Shown: positions 33,358 through 43,361, counted from the first letter of the stretch. The stretch: 64,000 nt of DNA from Sporosarcina gallistercoris (GCF_014836415.1 NZ_JACSQY010000001.1:496001-560000), one strand, 5' to 3'. Numbers and translations are program-made. Notes: generated from the letters alone by a model not told the origin.

Positions 33358-35237
33358 CAGTTTTGACCCCCTTTGCGAGCATTGTCAATATCACGTTGAA
33401 TCTCTTGTTTTGATACATGGAAACCAAGGTCATCTTTCAATGAGCGCATTGCCATAGCGATAAATGTTACCGCAAGACCGAAGATGAGCACTGGAAGTCC
33501 CCATGCCGTTTCTTGATGGTACATTGCACCGAAACCAGCAACGAACATCCCTAAAGTCATAAAGAATGGAATGATTGAACCATTCGGCATGTGAATATCC
33601 GTAACGGGTTCTGCAAATGTAAGTCCTGTTGCGTTACCTTCCTGCTTTTCAATCCAAACTGTATCAAGTCCGCGTACTAGCGGAGTTTGAGTAAAGTTAT
33701 AGAATGGCGGCGGTGAAGGAATCGCCCATTCAAGCGTACGTCCGTCGCCCCATGGATCATTTCCAACACGTACGTTTTTAACAGTCGTCATGATGATATT
33801 TACGACTAATACAATAACACCGATAGCCATCAGAAGCGCACCGATGGAACTGATCAAGTTCGCTGTATTCCAGCCTTGTCCGTCCATATATGTCCAAACT
33901 CGGCGAGGCATACCCCAGAATCCAAGCCAGTGCTGGATAAGGAATGTGCAATGGAATCCGACGAAGAAGAACACAAACGTAATTTTACCAAGTGTTTCAT
34001 TAAGCATAGTTCCGAACATTTTCGGCCAGTAAAGGTGTACTCCAGCTAAGATCGCAAGTACAACTCCACCAACGATTACGTAGTGGAAATGGGCAACGAT
34101 GAAATAACTATCGTGCAACTGATAGTCAAGAGGCGCTGCACCTTGCATTACCCCTGTGACTCCACCCATTACGAATGATGGGATAAAACCAAGCGCATAC
34201 AGCATTGGAGTTGTAACGGAAATACTTCCACCCCAAATGGTAAGCAGCCAGTTGAAGATTTTAACACCAGTCGGTACAGCAATCGCCATCGTCGCAACTG
34301 CGAAGATTGCGTTAGCAGTCGGCCCAAGGCCAACTGTGAACATGTGGTGAGCCCAAACCATGAATCCTAAGAAACCGATCAATACAGTCGCAAATACCAT
34401 TGCCGGATAACCGAAGAGGCGTTTACGAGAGAATATCGAAAAGATTTCAGAGAAAATACCGAATGCCGGCAAGATCAGGATATATACTTCAGGGTGACCG
34501 AAGATCCAGAAAATATGCTCCCAGATAATAGTGTTACCACCCATAGTATGGTCAAAGAAGTTACCGCCAAACATACGGTCGAATGTCAAGAAGAACAAAC
34601 CGACTGTAAGTGGTGGGAAAGCGAAAAGGATCATTGCTGAAGCGACAAACGTCGTCCAAGTGAACAATGGCATCCTCATGTATGTCATACCAGGAGCACG
34701 CATGTTAATGATGGTGACGAGGAAGTTAATCCCGGCCATCAGCGTACCACCACCAGCAATTTGAAGACCTATCGCATAGAAGTCAATACCATGTCCAGGG
34801 GAAGCAAGTGAAAGTGATGCGTATGAAGTCCAACCCGCATCAGGAACTTGCCCGATTAGCCATGAAACGTTCAAGAACAATCCTCCGAAGAAGAACATCC
34901 AGAAACCTAATGAGTTAATGAATGGGAACGCAACGTCACGCGCTCCGATCTGGAGTGGCATGATATAGTTCATAAATCCGAATAATATCGGCATGGCGGC
35001 CAAGAAAATCATCGTAGTACCATGCATCGTGATTAAATCATTGAAAAGACCTGCACTAACAAGGTCATTGTTCGGCTTTAACAGCTGGAGACGAATGATC
35101 ATCGCTTCAATACCGCCGACGACGAAGAAGAAACCGCCGCCGATGAGGTAAAGAATCCCAATTTTCTTATGGTCGACAGTCGTCATCCAATCCCAAAGGG
35201 CTGCGCCGAATCCTCTTTTTTGAGCAACAGAACTCAC
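33357..35237 (-). CDS. ctaD: Cytochrome caa3 oxidase subunit I
   Basis: A 626-residue heme-copper oxidase subunit I with 14 predicted helices. Visible active-site features: LITMHGTTMIF (heme a histidine region), HPEVYILILPAFG with the CuB histidine-tyrosine pair, VWAHHMFTVG, and DSYFIVAHFHYVIVGG with the histidines for heme a3 and heme a. It reduces oxygen to water and pumps protons. It follows ctaC by 35 bases. Confidence 0.97.
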   Translation of the reverse strand: MSSVAQKRGFGAALWDWMTTVDHKKIGILYLIGGGFFFVVGGIEAMIIRLQLLKPNNDLVSAGLFNDLITMHGTTMIFLAAMPILFGFMNYIMPLQIGARDVAFPFINSLGFWMFFFGGLFLNVSWLIGQVPDAGWTSYASLSLASPGHGIDFYAIGLQIAGGGTLMAGINFLVTIINMRAPGMTYMRMPLFTWTTFVASAMILFAFPPLTVGLFFLTFDRMFGGNFFDHTMGGNTIIWEHIFWIFGHPEVYILILPAFGIFSEIFSIFSRKRLFGYPAMVFATVLIGFLGFMVWAHHMFTVGLGPTANAIFAVATMAIAVPTGVKIFNWLLTIWGGSISVTTPMLYALGFIPSFVMGGVTGVMQGAAPLDYQLHDSYFIVAHFHYVIVGGVVLAILAGVHLYWPKMFGTMLNETLGKITFVFFFVGFHCTFLIQHWLGFWGMPRRVWTYMDGQGWNTANLISSIGALLMAIGVIVLVVNIIMTTVKNVRVGNDPWGDGRTLEWAIPSPPPFYNFTQTPLVRGLDTVWIEKQEGNATGLTFAEPVTDIHMPNGSIIPFFMTLGMFVAGFGAMYHQETAWGLPVLIFGLAVTFIAMAMRSLKDDLGFHVSKQEIQRDIDNARKGGQN

Positions 35238-35272
35238 GTTGTTTTACCTCCTCTTCAATTTCGCGTTACGTA

Positions 35273-36337
35273 TTACTGCTCAACAGACAAGCCAAGCAAG
35301 TACTCAGCTAAATCATCCAATTCCTGCTCGGATAATTGATTTTCAAAAGAAGGCATTACATTGCCCGGTTTAACTTTTTGTGGATTCTTGATCCATTCTT
35401 TCAATTTCTCTTCATTATGCTCCATGAAACCAGCTACACGGTTACGGTCTCCGAATGAAGCAAGGTTTGGACCTTGTGCTCCGCCCTCACCAGCACCTGA
35501 AACAGCGTGACAACCGATACAGCTTTGTTTGAAGACTTCTTCACCTGCTGCATTTGCTACGGCGTTTCCGTCTTCAGTTGCTTTCATGCTTTTCGCCCAT
35601 GCGTTGAACTCATCACGAGGCAAAGTTTTCACTTTGAAGTCCATCAGTGAGTGAGACGGTCCGCATAGCTCAGCACATTTACCATAGAATACGCCATCTT
35701 TGAGACCTTCCGACTCTTTGTCGAATGTCAGATAGAATTTGTTCAAGTTCTCAACGTTCGTATCCATCTTACCTCCGATTGCAGGAATCCAGAAGGAGTG
35801 CTTTACATCCGCTGCCTTCAAGTTAAAGTAAATCTTTTCCTTTGTTGGTACCACAAGCTCTTGAGCCGTTACAATACCTAGATCCGGGTATTCGAATTCC
35901 CACCAGTAAAGCTTAGCGGTTACGTCAACGACTAGATGCTTCGCCTTGCCATCGTCAGTGACTTCTTCCATCGCTTTAACATCCCCAAGTTTGTATGTGT
36001 AATACACAGTAGGAACTGCAAGAATAATAATGAGGATAATTGGAATAATCGTCCAGATGAGCTCCAATTTCTGGCTTCCTTCAACTTGTTCAGGAACGAA
36101 ATCATCACCTAGTTTCGAACGTCTGAAACGTATCAGTGCTACCACATAAATTACGACTACAACAAGAATGACGAACAGCATGATACCTGAAGATAGCATC
36201 AGCAGATTAAACTGATCTTTACCTACCTGACCAGCCGGTAGAAGCGTGGATAATTCCTGTTGGCCACATCCTGCTAGAAATACAGTCAGAACCGCTAACA
36301 AGGAAAAGAGACGCCATTTTTTGAGTCCTTTCATCAT
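35273..36337 (-). CDS. ctaC: Cytochrome caa3 oxidase subunit II with fused cytochrome c
   Basis: A 354-residue lipoprotein: lipobox LAGC with cysteine 24, two membrane helices (about 47-70 and 92-113), a CuA domain with H180, C221, C225, H229 and M232 (CAELCGPSHSLM), and a C-terminal cytochrome c domain with CIGCH at 273-277 and an axial methionine in VMPSF. The fusion defines a caa3-type oxidase taking electrons through bound cytochrome c. First gene of the ctaCDEF operon. Confidence 0.96.
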   Translation of the reverse strand: MMKGLKKWRLFSLLAVLTVFLAGCGQQELSTLLPAGQVGKDQFNLLMLSSGIMLFVILVVVVIYVVALIRFRRSKLGDDFVPEQVEGSQKLELIWTIIPIILIIILAVPTVYYTYKLGDVKAMEEVTDDGKAKHLVVDVTAKLYWWEFEYPDLGIVTAQELVVPTKEKIYFNLKAADVKHSFWIPAIGGKMDTNVENLNKFYLTFDKESEGLKDGVFYGKCAELCGPSHSLMDFKVKTLPRDEFNAWAKSMKATEDGNAVANAAGEEVFKQSCIGCHAVSGAGEGGAQGPNLASFGDRNRVAGFMEHNEEKLKEWIKNPQKVKPGNVMPSFENQLSEQELDDLAEYLLGLSVEQ

Positions 36338-36434
36338 CGCTTCATAATCCCTCTCTTTCTAATAGTGTTTTCTTCCATCGAGGAGTGAAGACCTCTCTAT
36401 AATGAATTCCTGTCAAAGAAAGAATTCCATACAT

Positions 36435-37355
36435 TCAGATGAAAATCGAAAAGATAATCATCGAGACAAAAAGAATTGTCATATAGTTCAGCGAGTAGAT
36501 GAACATGGTCGTTGCCCATTTCAAATCATCTTTCACACGGAACCCTTTAAGAGCGAGTATTAACCAACCTACGTTCAACACTGTAGCGAGAACTAAAAAT
36601 GCTGTACCTAGTTCGCTTAGCATGAATGGCAGAGGAAATAATACGACAACCCATGCAAGCATCGATTTCTTTGTACGAGCAAAGCCTTTCACAACCGGCA
36701 GCATCGGAATACCAGCAGCTCCATATTCGTCTGTTTTTTTCATGGCAAGCGCGTAAAAATGAGGCGGCTGCCAGACAAACATGATCAGGAACAACGCCCA
36801 AGCTCCAGATCCAAGTGACGGTTCCACTGCCGCCCAACCAATCAGCGGCGGAATAGCTCCAGACAAACTTCCTACGATCGTATTGGATACGTGACGGCGT
36901 TTCGACCACATCGAATAGAGAACGACGTAGCTGAAGACTCCCGCAAGACCCAGAAACCCGGTAGTAGCATTTGCTGAAAACAGCAAGACTTCACCGATTG
37001 CTATGAAACCCAACGCCATTGCGAGAACAGCTGGGGCCTTGAATCGCCCGGTTACTGTCGGTCTCGTCCTAGTTCGCGTCATAATAGGATCGATATCACG
37101 GTCGATCAAGTTATTCAGCGCTGCTGAACCAGCTATGATCAGGGCAGTTCCTAAAAGCGTACCAATCATAAGATCCAGACTATGTACAAAGTTGATGTCC
37201 GCAAACTGGAATGCCAAGAAGAGACCTGTGAATGCAGTAATCAGATTGGAATTCACAATCCCGATTTTAATAAGTGCTAAAAAGTCCTTCATGAATGTTG
37301 GTGCAATTACAGTTTCCGGTACCGTCCCTGCAGCAGTCGTGCGACTGTTCGACAT
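36435..37355 (-). CDS. ctaB: Protoheme IX farnesyltransferase (heme O synthase)
   Basis: A 306-residue UbiA-type prenyltransferase with about nine helices; the diphosphate-binding motif NNLIDRDIDPIMTRTRTRP and the loop YSMWSKRRHVSNTIVGSLSGAIPP are diagnostic. It makes heme O from heme B. AAAGGGGGAG precedes the ATG. The upstream region up to ctaA carries a long inverted repeat (37421-37456) likely near its promoter. Confidence 0.95.
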   Translation of the reverse strand: MSNSRTTAAGTVPETVIAPTFMKDFLALIKIGIVNSNLITAFTGLFLAFQFADINFVHSLDLMIGTLLGTALIIAGSAALNNLIDRDIDPIMTRTRTRPTVTGRFKAPAVLAMALGFIAIGEVLLFSANATTGFLGLAGVFSYVVLYSMWSKRRHVSNTIVGSLSGAIPPLIGWAAVEPSLGSGAWALFLIMFVWQPPHFYALAMKKTDEYGAAGIPMLPVVKGFARTKKSMLAWVVVLFPLPFMLSELGTAFLVLATVLNVGWLILALKGFRVKDDLKWATTMFIYSLNYMTILFVSMIIFSIFI

Positions 37356-37420
37356 TTGACTCCCCCTTTCAAAGCCTTTTGAAAATGACCGCTGTACTTA
37401 ACTATATCGAAAATCCTTCA

Positions 37421-37456
37421 CAATTTCTATACAAAATCGCAATTTGTATAGAATTG
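37421..37456. repeat. Inverted repeat in the ctaB-ctaA intergenic region
   Basis: CAATTTCTATACAAA (37421-37435), 7-base centre, TTTGTATAGAATTG (37443-37456): arms pair over 14 positions with one bulged base. It is A+T-rich without a following T-tract, so it looks like a protein-binding site rather than a terminator. The rest of this 320-base gap (37356-37675) holds the ResD-like boxes and the ctaA promoter; no other gene is seen in it. Confidence 0.6.
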
Positions 37457-37515
37457 CACAATCTCTCGAGGAATTATACAGTGCAACCTCTATAGTAAAT
37501 CATTCCACCATGTCA

Positions 37516-37557
37516 TTTGTGAAGTTATCAGGTCTATTTTATGAACGTTTTGTGAAA
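37516..37557 (+). promoter_or_regulatory. Two ResD-like boxes upstream of ctaA
   Basis: TTTGTGAAG (37516-37524) and TTTGTGAAA (37549-37557) match eight of nine positions of the TTTGTGAAT motif described for the ResD response regulator. The copies are 33 bases (three helical turns) apart and end 35 bases before the ctaA -35 box. ResD is known to activate ctaA in B. subtilis. Confidence 0.5.
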
Positions 37558-37592
37558 AGCCGAACCTAATTGCGTGTTCTTCGTTTCCGGCA

Positions 37593-37621
37593 TTGTGTTT
37601 TATGGTTCGATTCTCTATCAT
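37593..37621 (+). promoter_or_regulatory. Candidate SigA promoter of ctaA
   Basis: TTGTGT (37593-37598), 17-base spacer, TATCAT (37616-37621), 54 bases before the start codon. The hexamers are imperfect, in line with activator dependence. Confidence 0.5.
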
Positions 37622-37675
37622 TAAAAACTAGAGACCTTTTCACCGGTCGACATTTTATAAAAGAAGGTGTCTTGT

Positions 37676-38587
37676 TTGAAACGATATAACTACTTAAAAT
37701 GGTTTGCAGTCGCCGCGACAATCGGGATGCTGCTCATCATGCTCGGCGGTGCGCTCGTTACGAAAACAGACAGCGGTATGGGCTGTGGAAGACATTGGCC
37801 TGGCTGTAATGGACAACTAATTCCGGACGAGATCACCGCAGAAGTCCTCATTGAGTTTTCTCATCGTCTTGTTACGGGTGCTGTCGGAATTTTAATAGTG
37901 ATTTTATCTGTATGGTCATGGAAAGCGATTGGACATGTTCGTGAAACGAAATTCCTCTCGATTATGGCTGTATTTTTCCTCATTTTGCAAGCACTCATTG
38001 GTGCAGCACAGGTGAAATGGGGACAAGGGGATTTTATACTTGCTCTGCATTTCGGAATTTCGCTGATATCTTTTGCGGCAGTCTTGCTTCTGACACTCCT
38101 CATATTTGAAGTGGATAAAAAATTCGATGCCGATAAAATGCAAGTCGGACCCAAACTGAAATTCCATACAATCGGTGTTACTGTTTATTCCTACATCGTC
38201 ATTTATACAGGTGCTCTTGTTCGACATACTGAGTCAAGTCTCGCTTGTGCAGATTGGCCATTGTGCCGAAACGACCAATTCGAACTTCCCTCCAATCTGA
38301 ATGAGTGGGTTCAAATGGGACACCGGGCAGCTGCTGCATTGATTGTCATCTGGTTAGTTTACATCGCCATCCATGTGCTGCGTAATTATCGTGAGCAGAA
38401 AGTGCTCGTATGGGGCTGGTCCATCGCCATGGTGCTTGTTCTTGCACAAGCAACGACTGGAATGCTATCCATCTTCACTCGGTTGAATCTCACCATAGCA
38501 TTGCTCCATTCCTTATTCGTGACATTGCTATTCGGATTACTGACGTACATGATTTTGCTGCTATCCAGAGTACGCATTCAAAAATAA
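37676..38587 (+). CDS. ctaA: Heme A synthase CtaA
   Basis: A 303-residue membrane protein with eight helices in two repeats. Conserved heme-ligand and cysteine features: [13 protein letters not shown] near 35-47, [22 protein letters not shown], the second cysteine pair in [10 protein letters not shown], and VQMGHRAAA. It converts heme O to heme A for the caa3 oxidase. TTG at 37676 is used (AGAAGG at 8 bases, and start LKRYNYLKW fits the family); a GTG at 37667 is within the ribosome site. Divergent from ctaB. Confidence 0.93.
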   Translation: MKRYNYLKWFAVAATIGMLLIMLGGALVTKTDSGMGCGRHWPGCNGQLIPDEITAEVLIEFSHRLVTGAVGILIVILSVWSWKAIGHVRETKFLSIMAVFFLILQALIGAAQVKWGQGDFILALHFGISLISFAAVLLLTLLIFEVDKKFDADKMQVGPKLKFHTIGVTVYSYIVIYTGALVRHTESSLACADWPLCRNDQFELPSNLNEWVQMGHRAAAALIVIWLVYIAIHVLRNYREQKVLVWGWSIAMVLVLAQATTGMLSIFTRLNLTIALLHSLFVTLLFGLLTYMILLLSRVRIQK

Positions 38588-38592
38588 CTCCC

Positions 38593-38629
38593 AAAAACAG
38601 CCGCTCGGTATATCCGAACGGCTGTTTTT
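38593..38629. terminator. Terminator after ctaA
   Basis: AAAACAGCCG with CGGCTGTTTTT plus an inner CGG/CCG pairing, 6 bases behind the ctaA stop; nearly symmetrical, so it may also act on the pycA side. Confidence 0.8.
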
Positions 38630-38633
38630 ATAT

Positions 38634-38695
38634 GGTTTATAAGCGTTTTTTTTGCAGGTTATGAGCACTTTCATGGGTTTACGAGCGCTTCACTC
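38634..38695 (+). repeat. Three imperfect ~20-base tandem units between ctaA and pycA
   Basis: Three neighbouring units of 23, 19 and 20 bases share the pattern GGTTtAtgAGCgcTT...: they begin GGTTTATAAGCG (38634), GGTTATGAGCAC (38657) and GGTTTACGAGCG (38676). No coding or terminator function is apparent; the block lies between a terminator and the pycA stop. It may be one locus of a dispersed intergenic repeat family. Confidence 0.5.
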
Positions 38696-38716
38696 AATCC
38701 TTTCCCTCATCTGCAA

Positions 38717-41700
38717 TCAGTGTTCGAGTTCTATCAACAAATCGCCAGTTGAGATTGCTTCTCCAGGGACAACATGAATTTCTTTCACAATGCCGTCATA
38801 AGGCGTTTGGATTGTCGTCTCCATCTTCATCGCTTCCGTGATCAGCAAGTGTTGACCGCGGCGGACACGATCCCCTTTTTCAACTGCAAGCTGGAGAACC
38901 GTACCAGGCATTGTTGCTGCGATATGGGCATCATTGCCGGGATCCGCTTTTTGCTTCTTAGCAGAATCGGTTTCGACACTCACATCTTGAATGATGACTT
39001 CACGCGGTTGACCATTCAACTCAAAGTAAACGACACGTGTTCCGTCAGCTTGAGGTTCCCCAATGGAAACAAGCTTAATAATAAGTGTCTTTCCTACTTC
39101 GATTTCGACCTCAATTTCTTCTCCTAATCTCATTCCGTATAGGAATTCAGGCGTCTGGATGACAGATAGATTCCCAAAATCCTTATACATCGCTATATAT
39201 TCCTCGAATACTTTCGGATACAACGAGTATGCCAAGGCATCGTGGATAGTAGCGGGTTTCTCTAGTTTCTCATCAAGCTTTTCAATGACTTCGTTAAAGT
39301 TCACCGGCTCCAGTAACTCCCCTGGACGCACAGTCAATGGCTTACGTCCTTTTAGCACGACTTTCTGCAATTCTTCTGGGAATCCTCCGTAAGGCTGACC
39401 GATATAGCCTTCAAAAAATTCAATGACAGACTCTGGGAAATCGATCGAGTTCCCTCTTGCAAGGACTGCATCTTCATCCAGTTCGTTTTGGACCATGAAC
39501 AACGCCATATCTCCAACAACTTTGGATGAAGGGGTCACTTTCACAATATCCCCAAACAGCATATTGACGCGAGAGAACATTTCTTTGACTTCTTTCCAGC
39601 GATTCCCGAGACCGACACCCTTCGCTTGCTGCTGCAAATTGGAATATTGGCCACCTGGCATTTCATGGACGTATACTTCTGAATGAGGACTGATCATGCC
39701 ACTTTCAAAGTGAGCATAATACTCACGCACGTCCTCCCAGTAGAATGATAACTCTTCAAGCGCTTTTACATCTGTGCGGACTCCCCGGTCTCCATACTGC
39801 AACGCATAGTAGAGCGAGTTAGCTGACGGTTGGGATGTCAGTCCAGACATCGCGCCAAGCGCCGTATCGACTATGTCGACCCCTGCTTCGATAGCACGCG
39901 TATACATGGCGATTCCGTTCCCGCTCGTATCATGGGAATGTAAGTGGATCGGTATATCGACTGTTGCCTTCAACTCGGAAATCAGTTGATAAGCCGCTTC
40001 GGGTTTCAAGAGACCTGCCATATCTTTCAAGGACAAAATATGAGCTCCTGTATTTTCAAGCTCTTTCGCCATTTCCTTATAGTACGCAATCGTGTATTTA
40101 GTGCGCATTGGATCCAATACGTCCCCTGTGTAACAAAGTGCGGCTTCCGCTACTTTGCCTTCTTGACGTACAGCATCGATAGCTACTTCCATTCCTTTGA
40201 TCCAATTCAAGCTGTCGAAAATACGGAATACGTCAATGCCGGCAGTAGCAGACTCTTTAACAAATTCTCTAATTACATTATCCGGATAGTTTTTGTATCC
40301 TACTGCATTGGCTCCTCTAAAGAGCATTTGGAATAACACGTTCGGGATTTGCTTTCGAAGCACCGCCAGCCGCTCCCATGGATCCTCTTTTAAGAAACGG
40401 TAAGAAACGTCGAACGTCGCTCCACCCCACATTTCAAAGGAGAATAGATCGGGCATTAGACGAGCTGATTCTGCAGCGATATTCGTCATATCCGAAGTCC
40501 GGACTCGAGTTGCAAGCAAAGACTGATGGGCATCACGGAAAGTCGTATCTGTCAGTAACACTTCTTCCTGTTCTTTGACCCATTTTGCTAATCCTTCTGG
40601 TCCCCGCTCGTCCAGAATCTGTTTCGTACCTGATTTTGGAGGAATGGACAAATCCATCTCAGGCTTTCGCGGAACCGCAAATACAGGTTTTGATTGTCGC
40701 CCAATACCTGGGAATCCATTGACCGTTATAGTTCCTAAATAATTCAGAACTTTTGTTCCGCGGTCTTTTCTGACTGGGAATTCGAACAATTCAGGAGCTG
40801 CGTCTATGAAACTAGTCGTATAATCTCCTGTTAAAAAGCTTTCATGACGGACAACATTTGCTAAGAAAGGAATATTGGTCTTAATCCCGCGGATACGGAA
40901 TTCTTGCAAGTTTCTGTCCATTTTGGCTGCAGCTTCCCTGAAAGTCATCCCCCACGTTGAAACCTTTACAAGTAACGAATCATAATACGGGGTGATTACG
41001 GCGCCTTGGAAACCATTTCCTGCATCGAGCCGGACACCAAATCCTCCACCTGAACGGTAAACGGATAGTTTCCCAGTGTCGGGCATGAAATCGTTCAACG
41101 GGTCTTCAGTAGTTACACGCGCCTGGATCGCATATCCGAACAATGGAATGTCGTCTTGTTCAGGAACAGAAGACTGTCCAGTGTGAAGATTTTCTCCGTC
41201 TGCAATGAAAATTTGAGTATGGACGATGTCGATACCCGTGACCATTTCAGAAATCGTGTGTTCCACTTGAATACGAGGATTGACTTCAATAAAGTAAAAC
41301 TCATCATTTGCGACCAAAAACTCAACAGTGCCCGCATTTATGTAGTTTACATTTGCCATGAGTTTAACCGCTGAATCACAAATAGCCTGTCTTAAATCAT
41401 CGGACAACGAGATGGATGGTGCGATTTCCACCAACTTCTGATGGCGTCGCTGTACAGAGCAATCCCGCTCATACAGATGCACGATATTTCCATGAGTATC
41501 CCCTAAGATCTGCACTTCAATATGCTTCGGCTCTCTAATCAACTTTTCTACATACACTTCATCAGATCCGAATGCCGATTTCGCTTCGGATTTGGCACGA
41601 TTATATGCCTCTTGAACATCATCGGCTTGCTCGACGATACGCATTCCTCGTCCGCCACCGCCCAATGATGCTTTGATGATGATCGGATAGCCATGAGATG

Positions 41701-42169
41701 TCCCGAAAGCCTCCACTTCTTCAATGGATTGAACGGGTCCATCTGTACCTGGAATGACAGGGATTCCTGCTTGTATTGCTTGTGTACGCGCTTTCACTTT
41801 ATCGCCAAACATTTCCAGATGGCGAGAAGTCGGTCCAATAAAAATGATTCCTTCTTTTTCAAGACGTGCAGCAAACTCTTCGTTTTCCGCTAAAAAACCG
41901 TAACCCGGATGCACGGCATTTGCACCCGAACGTTTAGCGATTTCAATGATCCCATCGATGTCAAGATATGCATCAATCGGTTTCTTTCCTTCACCGATCA
42001 GATACGATTCATCTGCCTTATAACGATGAAACGATCCCCGGTCCTCTGCAGAATAGATACCCACTGTCGGAATTTGAAGTTCAGTACAGGCTCTGAAAAT
42101 ACGAATTGCAATTTCCCCACGGTTCGCAACCAGAATCTTTTTAATGGATTTCATTTCCACCTTAGGCAC
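38717..42169 (-). CDS. pycA: Pyruvate carboxylase
   Basis: A 1150-residue multidomain enzyme: biotin carboxylase (about 10-460; KILVANRGEIAIR, GGGGRGMR ATP loop, EVNPRIQVEHT), carboxyltransferase (about 535-800; TTFRDAHQSLLATRVR, metal-binding HLHSHDTSGN), allosteric/linker region (about 850-1060) and C-terminal biotinyl domain with EAMKM, lysine 1115. It makes oxaloacetate from pyruvate and bicarbonate. The GTG at 42169 is used; an ATG five codons later is possible since neither has ideal spacing. It follows ftsW by 8 bases. Confidence 0.97.
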   Translation of the reverse strand: MPKVEMKSIKKILVANRGEIAIRIFRACTELQIPTVGIYSAEDRGSFHRYKADESYLIGEGKKPIDAYLDIDGIIEIAKRSGANAVHPGYGFLAENEEFAARLEKEGIIFIGPTSRHLEMFGDKVKARTQAIQAGIPVIPGTDGPVQSIEEVEAFGTSHGYPIIIKASLGGGGRGMRIVEQADDVQEAYNRAKSEAKSAFGSDEVYVEKLIREPKHIEVQILGDTHGNIVHLYERDCSVQRRHQKLVEIAPSISLSDDLRQAICDSAVKLMANVNYINAGTVEFLVANDEFYFIEVNPRIQVEHTISEMVTGIDIVHTQIFIADGENLHTGQSSVPEQDDIPLFGYAIQARVTTEDPLNDFMPDTGKLSVYRSGGGFGVRLDAGNGFQGAVITPYYDSLLVKVSTWGMTFREAAAKMDRNLQEFRIRGIKTNIPFLANVVRHESFLTGDYTTSFIDAAPELFEFPVRKDRGTKVLNYLGTITVNGFPGIGRQSKPVFAVPRKPEMDLSIPPKSGTKQILDERGPEGLAKWVKEQEEVLLTDTTFRDAHQSLLATRVRTSDMTNIAAESARLMPDLFSFEMWGGATFDVSYRFLKEDPWERLAVLRKQIPNVLFQMLFRGANAVGYKNYPDNVIREFVKESATAGIDVFRIFDSLNWIKGMEVAIDAVRQEGKVAEAALCYTGDVLDPMRTKYTIAYYKEMAKELENTGAHILSLKDMAGLLKPEAAYQLISELKATVDIPIHLHSHDTSGNGIAMYTRAIEAGVDIVDTALGAMSGLTSQPSANSLYYALQYGDRGVRTDVKALEELSFYWEDVREYYAHFESGMISPHSEVYVHEMPGGQYSNLQQQAKGVGLGNRWKEVKEMFSRVNMLFGDIVKVTPSSKVVGDMALFMVQNELDEDAVLARGNSIDFPESVIEFFEGYIGQPYGGFPEELQKVVLKGRKPLTVRPGELLEPVNFNEVIEKLDEKLEKPATIHDALAYSLYPKVFEEYIAMYKDFGNLSVIQTPEFLYGMRLGEEIEVEIEVGKTLIIKLVSIGEPQADGTRVVYFELNGQPREVIIQDVSVETDSAKKQKADPGNDAHIAATMPGTVLQLAVEKGDRVRRGQHLLITEAMKMETTIQTPYDGIVKEIHVVPGEAISTGDLLIELEH

Positions 42170-42177
42170 GTCCTTTT

Positions 42178-43341
42178 CTATTTGTTTTTCTCATATCTAG
42201 TGAACATTGAAATATTCATCAATATTCCTAAAGCTAAAGATAACAGAATAATCGAAGTTCCGCCATAACTAATAAACGGCAACGTGACACCCGTCAATGG
42301 AATAAGCCCGGTTACTCCGCCTAAATTGATGAACGTCTGTATGCCGATAAGGGCTCCTACACCTGAAGCGAGCATTCTAGCATGGGGATCCTTAGTCGTT
42401 AACGCGATCCAGAATGCGCGCACGACTAAGAAACCTAATCCTCCTATTACGAGAATGGTCCCGAACACACCAAATTCTTCGGAAACGATCGCCATGATGA
42501 AATCGGTATGGGGCTCAGGTAAATATCCCATTTTTTGAACAGAGTTTCCTAGCCCAAGTCCGAACAGTCCTCCTGCGCCGATTGCAATGTAACCATTCAC
42601 AATCTGCAGACCTGATCCTGTAATATACTTGAATGGATCGCGATAGGCTGTAAAACGGCCCATACGGCTGCCGGTCATGACAGAATCCCAAGCGAAAAAT
42701 AGAACGATACCGACAAACACCAGGATGATTGCAACAAACAAACTTAACTTTCCAAACGTCTTTATGTTAATTCCGCTTGTAGCCATCACACAGACCGATG
42801 TCGCTATTATGATAAATGTCGCACCGATATCTGTTTCCATCATAACGGAACCAACTGCAATCCCCAATATGATGACTGGAGGTGCAATCGCTGTATTAAT
42901 GCTGTTAATTGTTCCTGCATCGTACTTGTTCGCTAGCACACCTGCAAAATATATGATCATTACAATCTTTGCAAGCTCAGAAGGCTGAATACTACCGACT
43001 GGAAGGTTAATCCATGATTGGGATCCAACTTCTCCGCCAAATCCTATGAAATGGACTAAAAACAGAAGTACTAACATGATAGCAACAGAAACCATCATGA
43101 AATATTTTTTCCGGTATAATTTGTATGGGAGAAAAGCTGTAAAGAAGAATGCGAATGCTGCTATTATTACGCTCACTAGCTGTTGGTTAAAAAAATAATC
43201 AGGTTCCCACCCATAACGATTTACCGCCCATACCATACTGGAGCTGTAAACCATAACTAGTCCGAAAAGACAAAGTACTAAATATGTAAAAAATAATGGG
43301 AAATCAAAATGGCGGAATAGCCGCTTTGCATAACTTTTCAA
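42178..43341 (-). CDS. ftsW: SEDS peptidoglycan polymerase FtsW
   Basis: A 387-residue polytopic protein with SEDS motifs EVGSQSWINLP, YLPEPHTDFIMAIVSEEFG and PLTGVTLPFISYGGTS. Located between ylaN and pycA exactly as ftsW of B. subtilis, it is the likely divisome lipid II polymerase, partner of PBP2B (8090-10294). It is a paralogue of the spoVE product, with a longer extracytoplasmic loop. Confidence 0.9.
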   Translation of the reverse strand: MKSYAKRLFRHFDFPLFFTYLVLCLFGLVMVYSSSMVWAVNRYGWEPDYFFNQQLVSVIIAAFAFFFTAFLPYKLYRKKYFMMVSVAIMLVLLFLVHFIGFGGEVGSQSWINLPVGSIQPSELAKIVMIIYFAGVLANKYDAGTINSINTAIAPPVIILGIAVGSVMMETDIGATFIIIATSVCVMATSGINIKTFGKLSLFVAIILVFVGIVLFFAWDSVMTGSRMGRFTAYRDPFKYITGSGLQIVNGYIAIGAGGLFGLGLGNSVQKMGYLPEPHTDFIMAIVSEEFGVFGTILVIGGLGFLVVRAFWIALTTKDPHARMLASGVGALIGIQTFINLGGVTGLIPLTGVTLPFISYGGTSIILLSLALGILMNISMFTRYEKNK

Positions 43342-43361
43342 GAAAATCCCTCGTATCTGTA

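Noticed and set aside
36338..36434. TTGACA upstream of ctaC as promoter
   Set aside because: No -10 hexamer at 16-18 bases; the only TATAGA nearby lies 8 bases away, so no promoter is claimed.
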